Positions 61,240-64,000 of a DNA stretch of 64,000 nucleotides are shown piece after piece (position 1 is the first letter of the stretch; each line of letters starts with the position of its first letter). Both the position numbers and the translations under genes were made by a program. The stretch is from MED-G116 sp038107835 (GTDB lineage Bacteria > Pseudomonadota > Alphaproteobacteria > Puniceispirillales > Puniceispirillaceae). The notes under the pieces are model-generated. The model was not told where the DNA came from. It saw only the letters and a program-made list of their open reading frames with translations, and searched no databases. The stretch lies in NCBI GenBank assembly GCA_038107835.1, contig JAYNHH010000003.1:1-64000 (forward strand). Reading direction: 5' to 3'.

Positions 61240-62838
61240 CTAGGCCGATTGGCTGAAACTGAGGAAATCCGCGCGCACCACCTGTTTCAACCCGCGAAGT
61301 TCCTGCAGCGTCTCGGCGTCCATGCCGCCGTCAATCTCGACAAGGGCGATGGCCTCGCCGCCAGCCTGTTTGCGGCCCAGATGAAAGGTCGCGATATTGA
61401 TTCCATGCGCACCGCACAGGCTTCCCAGATCACCGATGAAACCGGGCTTGTCGTAATTGCGCAGATACAGCAGGTTGTCAGGAAAATCGGATTCGACAGG
61501 GATGTGCTGGACCTCGACAATGCGGGCCTTGTCACCGCCCACCAGCGTGCCAGCGATCGTCCGTTCGCCACCGCCATGGCTGACAGTCACCCGCAACAAC
61601 GTCTCATAATCGCAGCGGCGGTCATGACGAATGGTGGAAACCGCAATGCCATTGGCGCTGGCGGTGGCCGCGGCATTGACCATATTCACCGATTCCATCG
61701 CCGAGCCAAGCAGGCCGGCAAGGGTCGAGGCCACAACAGGGTCCGGATTGAGCGACGCCGCCTTGCCGTCAAATTCAATGCTGACAGTGGCCAGACCATC
61801 GCTGTCCACCTGCCCCAGAAATTCGCCAAGTTTGCGACCAAGCGCCATATAGGGACGCAGGATCGGCGCTTCCTCGGCACTGACCGAGGCCATGTTGAGG
61901 GCATTTGTCACCGCACCATTGATCAGGAAATCCGCCATCTGTTCAGCCACCTGCAGGGCGACCTTTTCCTGCGCCTCAAGCGTGCTGGCGCCAAGATGCG
62001 GCGTTGCCACGACATTGTCCATGCCGAACAGCAGATTGTCGGTTGCGGGTTCATTGGCAAACACATCAAGCGCCGCGCCGGCGACATGCCCGGTTGACAG
62101 CGCCGCTGCAAGCGCAACCTCGTCAATCAGCCCGCCGCGCGCGCAGTTGATGATCCGCACCCCGGCCTTGGTCCTGTTCAGCGCATCCGCTGAGATGATG
62201 TTGCGCGTCGCATCGGTGAGCGGTGTATGCAGGGTGATGAAATCAGCCCGTGCCAGCAATTCATCCAGCTCAACCTTCTCGATGCCGCTGCGCTTTGCAT
62301 TTTCCGGCGTCAGATAGGGGTCAAAGCCAACAACCCGCATTTTCAGCCCCTGCGCCCGGTCGGCGACAATCGCGCCAATATTGCCGCAGCCGATGATGCC
62401 TAGCACCTTGCCAGTGATCTCGGTTCCCATGAATTTTGATTTTTCCCATTTTCCAGCCTGCGTCGAGGCGTTGGCCGCCGGAATCTGGCGGGCAAGTGAC
62501 AGCATCATGGTAATCGCATGTTCGGCGGTTGTGACCGCATTGCCGTAAGGGGTATTCATCACCACGACACCCTTTGCCGTCGCCGCTGGAATATCGACAT
62601 TGTCAACGCCAATGCCGGCCCGGCCGACGACCTTCAAATTGGGGGCCGCGGCAAGAATGTCTGCCGTCACCCTGGTCGCCGAGCGGATGGCAAGCCCGTC
62701 ATAGTCACCGATGATGTCAGCCAGCTCATCCGGGCTGAGGCCGGTCTTTACATCCACCTCAACGCCCCGTTCCCGCAGAATTTCTGCGGCACGCGGGCTC
62801 AATTTGTCACTTATCAGTAGTTTTGGCACGATTTTCAT
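61240..62838 (-). CDS. serA: D-3-phosphoglycerate dehydrogenase
   Basis: SerA oxidises 3-phosphoglycerate in the first step of serine synthesis. The 532-residue protein is the long type: NAD-binding domain with GIIGCGNIGAIVADRAQGLK, catalytic Arg in INCARGGLIDEVAL, Glu in FANEPATD and His in ATPHLGASTLEAQ. An intervening (ASB) domain of about residues 315-450 and a C-terminal ACT domain (GFIGDLGSLCGAHGINIATF) for serine feedback follow. It is downstream of serC by 27 bases, so one operon. Confidence 0.96.
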   Translation of the reverse strand: MKIVPKLLISDKLSPRAAEILRERGVEVDVKTGLSPDELADIIGDYDGLAIRSATRVTADILAAAPNLKVVGRAGIGVDNVDIPAATAKGVVVMNTPYGNAVTTAEHAITMMLSLARQIPAANASTQAGKWEKSKFMGTEITGKVLGIIGCGNIGAIVADRAQGLKMRVVGFDPYLTPENAKRSGIEKVELDELLARADFITLHTPLTDATRNIISADALNRTKAGVRIINCARGGLIDEVALAAALSTGHVAGAALDVFANEPATDNLLFGMDNVVATPHLGASTLEAQEKVALQVAEQMADFLINGAVTNALNMASVSAEEAPILRPYMALGRKLGEFLGQVDSDGLATVSIEFDGKAASLNPDPVVASTLAGLLGSAMESVNMVNAAATASANGIAVSTIRHDRRCDYETLLRVTVSHGGGERTIAGTLVGGDKARIVEVQHIPVESDFPDNLLYLRNYDKPGFIGDLGSLCGAHGINIATFHLGRKQAGGEAIALVEIDGGMDAETLQELRGLKQVVRADFLSFSQSA

Positions 62839-62865
62839 CCTGTTGTCTGGAATCTTGAAAAGGGG

Positions 62866-64000
62866 TCAGGCAGCATCTGCCTGATATTGCGCGCGCGTCT
62901 GGACATAGGCCCAGTCAAGCCATGGCAGCAGCGCGGCGACATCATCCGGATCGACCGTTGGCCCGCACCAGATACGAAGCCCAGTTGGCGCATCGCGATA
63001 GGCGCTGATGTCAATCGCCACATCCTCGGCCGTCAGCAGCGCCTCAACATCCTTGACCACGGCTTTCTGCTGATCGGCACCCAGACCGGTAAACCAGTCA
63101 TCGGCAAAGCGCAGACAGACAGACGTCTGTGACACTGTCGCCGGATCAACCGCCAGAAAGGCATAGTTGGGACTGTTGGCAACCCATTCATTCATCGCCG
63201 CAAAGCTGGCATCGACCCGCGCGATCAACCCACGCACACCACCAAGATTTTCCGCCCATGACAGCGCGTCAATCGCATCCTCGATCACCAGCATCGACGG
63301 GGTGTTGATTGTCGCGCCAGCAAACAGCGCGGTATCGAGCCTGCCCTTTTTGGCAAGCGAGAGAAGTTTTGGCATCGGCCATGGCGGGGTATGGCTGTTG
63401 ACCCGCTCGGCCGCGCGCGGCGACAGGATGATCACACCATGACCGCCCTCCCCGCCAAGCGATTTCTGAAAGCTGAACGTCACGACATCGAGCTTTTCCC
63501 ACGGGATATCCATGGCAAAACAGGCCGAGGTGGAGTCGGCAATCGTCAGACCGGCGCGGTCGTCCGGGATCCAGTCACCATCGGGGACACGAACCCCGGC
63601 GGCAGTACCATTCCAGGTGAAAACGACGTCATTGTCAAAATTGACGGCTGACAGATCCGGCAGATGGCCATAGTCGGCAATATGGGTGGTGACATTTTCC
63701 AGCGGCAGCTGGTTGACGGCATCGGCAACCCAGAGGCGGCCAAACGCCTCCCATCCCAGAACATCGACACCACGCGCACCAAGCAGCGACCACATCGCCA
63801 TCTCGACCGCTCCCGTGTCCGAACCGGGAACAATGCCGACAATATAATCTGTCGGCAGTTCGAGAACGGAATGGATCTTGGAAATACAGGTCTGGATTCG
63901 GGCTTTCGGTCCAGCGGCGCGGTGCGAACGACCAACCGCAGCGTCTTCGAGGGCTGCCGGCGACCATCCTGGCCGTTTGCGCGTTGGACCGGTTGAAAAC
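62866..64000 (-). CDS. serC: Phosphoserine aminotransferase (5' end outside window)
   Basis: SerC is the PLP enzyme that converts 3-phosphohydroxypyruvate to phosphoserine, the step after SerA. The visible part of about 377 residues starts within FSTGPTRKRPGWSPAALEDA at the right edge and continues with VGRSHRAAGPKARI, YIVGIVPGSDTGAVEMAMWS and TFSFQKSLGGEGGHGVIILS, where the Lys binds PLP. It is the longer alphaproteobacterial type. Only a few N-terminal residues appear to be missing. It is the first gene of serC-serA. Confidence 0.93.
   Translation of the reverse strand, partial: FSTGPTRKRPGWSPAALEDAAVGRSHRAAGPKARIQTCISKIHSVLELPTDYIVGIVPGSDTGAVEMAMWSLLGARGVDVLGWEAFGRLWVADAVNQLPLENVTTHIADYGHLPDLSAVNFDNDVVFTWNGTAAGVRVPDGDWIPDDRAGLTIADSTSACFAMDIPWEKLDVVTFSFQKSLGGEGGHGVIILSPRAAERVNSHTPPWPMPKLLSLAKKGRLDTALFAGATINTPSMLVIEDAIDALSWAENLGGVRGLIARVDASFAAMNEWVANSPNYAFLAVDPATVSQTSVCLRFADDWFTGLGADQQKAVVKDVEALLTAEDVAIDISAYRDAPTGLRIWCGPTVDPDDVAALLPWLDWAYVQTRAQYQADAA

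Overview
The window is a three-gap scaffold from an alphaproteobacterium. The evidence is the complete dcw order with murB between murC and ddl, meso-DAP-type MurE, an RpoH sigma factor, a perfect CtrA-type box (TTAA-N7-TTAA), DUF3422 and DUF2237 genes, and alphaproteobacterial 16S anti-SD complementarity. A cupin of the DMSP-lyase type suggests a marine lineage, possibly SAR116-like; that placement is inference.

Layout. 1-6.5 kb is an accessory stretch: the 3' end of tRNA-Thr, a truncated integrase, an 18-bp LacI-type palindrome, a DUF606 transporter, a DMSP-lyase-like cupin, a decayed AhpD-like pseudogene, a XRE regulator, a SOUL protein, a 52-residue membrane protein and a divergent pair of cyclic-nucleotide-binding paralogues. 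6.6-16.7 kb holds housekeeping and stress genes: YheT hydrolase, GST, DUF3291, DUF3422, glutathione peroxidase, a tiny ORF with a full-length Shine-Dalgarno and its own terminator, TPR/rhodanese, homocysteine methyltransferase family, TfoX, DUF2237, PlsC. A 14-bp tandem array with the first gap follows. 16.9-22.3 kb carries tusA, a TerB/J-domain protein, a Uup-type ABC-F ATPase, RNase P RNA with a readable promoter, a DUF374 acyltransferase and an FkbM methyltransferase.

22.5-47.4 kb is the core: five MraZ-type boxes at exact 10-bp spacing, then mraZ-rsmH-ftsL-ftsI-murE-murF-mraY-murD-ftsW-murG-murC-murB-ddl-ftsQ-ftsA-ftsZ, a terminator, lpxC, bamD, recN, ligA. Most junctions overlap by a few bases, so peptidoglycan precursor synthesis and divisome assembly are expressed together; lpxC and bamD add outer-membrane biogenesis. 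Two unlisted mini-ORFs bracket ftsA and end in ATGA overlaps with the next gene.

47.3-64 kb holds pepP, prmA and uvrD on the minus strand, gap 2, mlaA-mlaC, gap 3, ettA, a YggT-like protein, a DUF6476-like protein, rluD, rpoH, a small CtrA-box-preceded ORF, purA, serA and the 3' part of serC. All three 100-N gaps are flanked by the same sequence on both sides (55, 16 and 55 bp), so they look like unmerged contig overlaps rather than missing DNA.

No CRISPR array, intact phage or defence system was seen. The most interesting items are the mini-ORF transcript at 11.83-11.99 kb, the coupling mini-ORFs around ftsA, the DMSP-lyase-like locus with a nearby LacI-type operator, and the CtrA-box gene overlapping purA.
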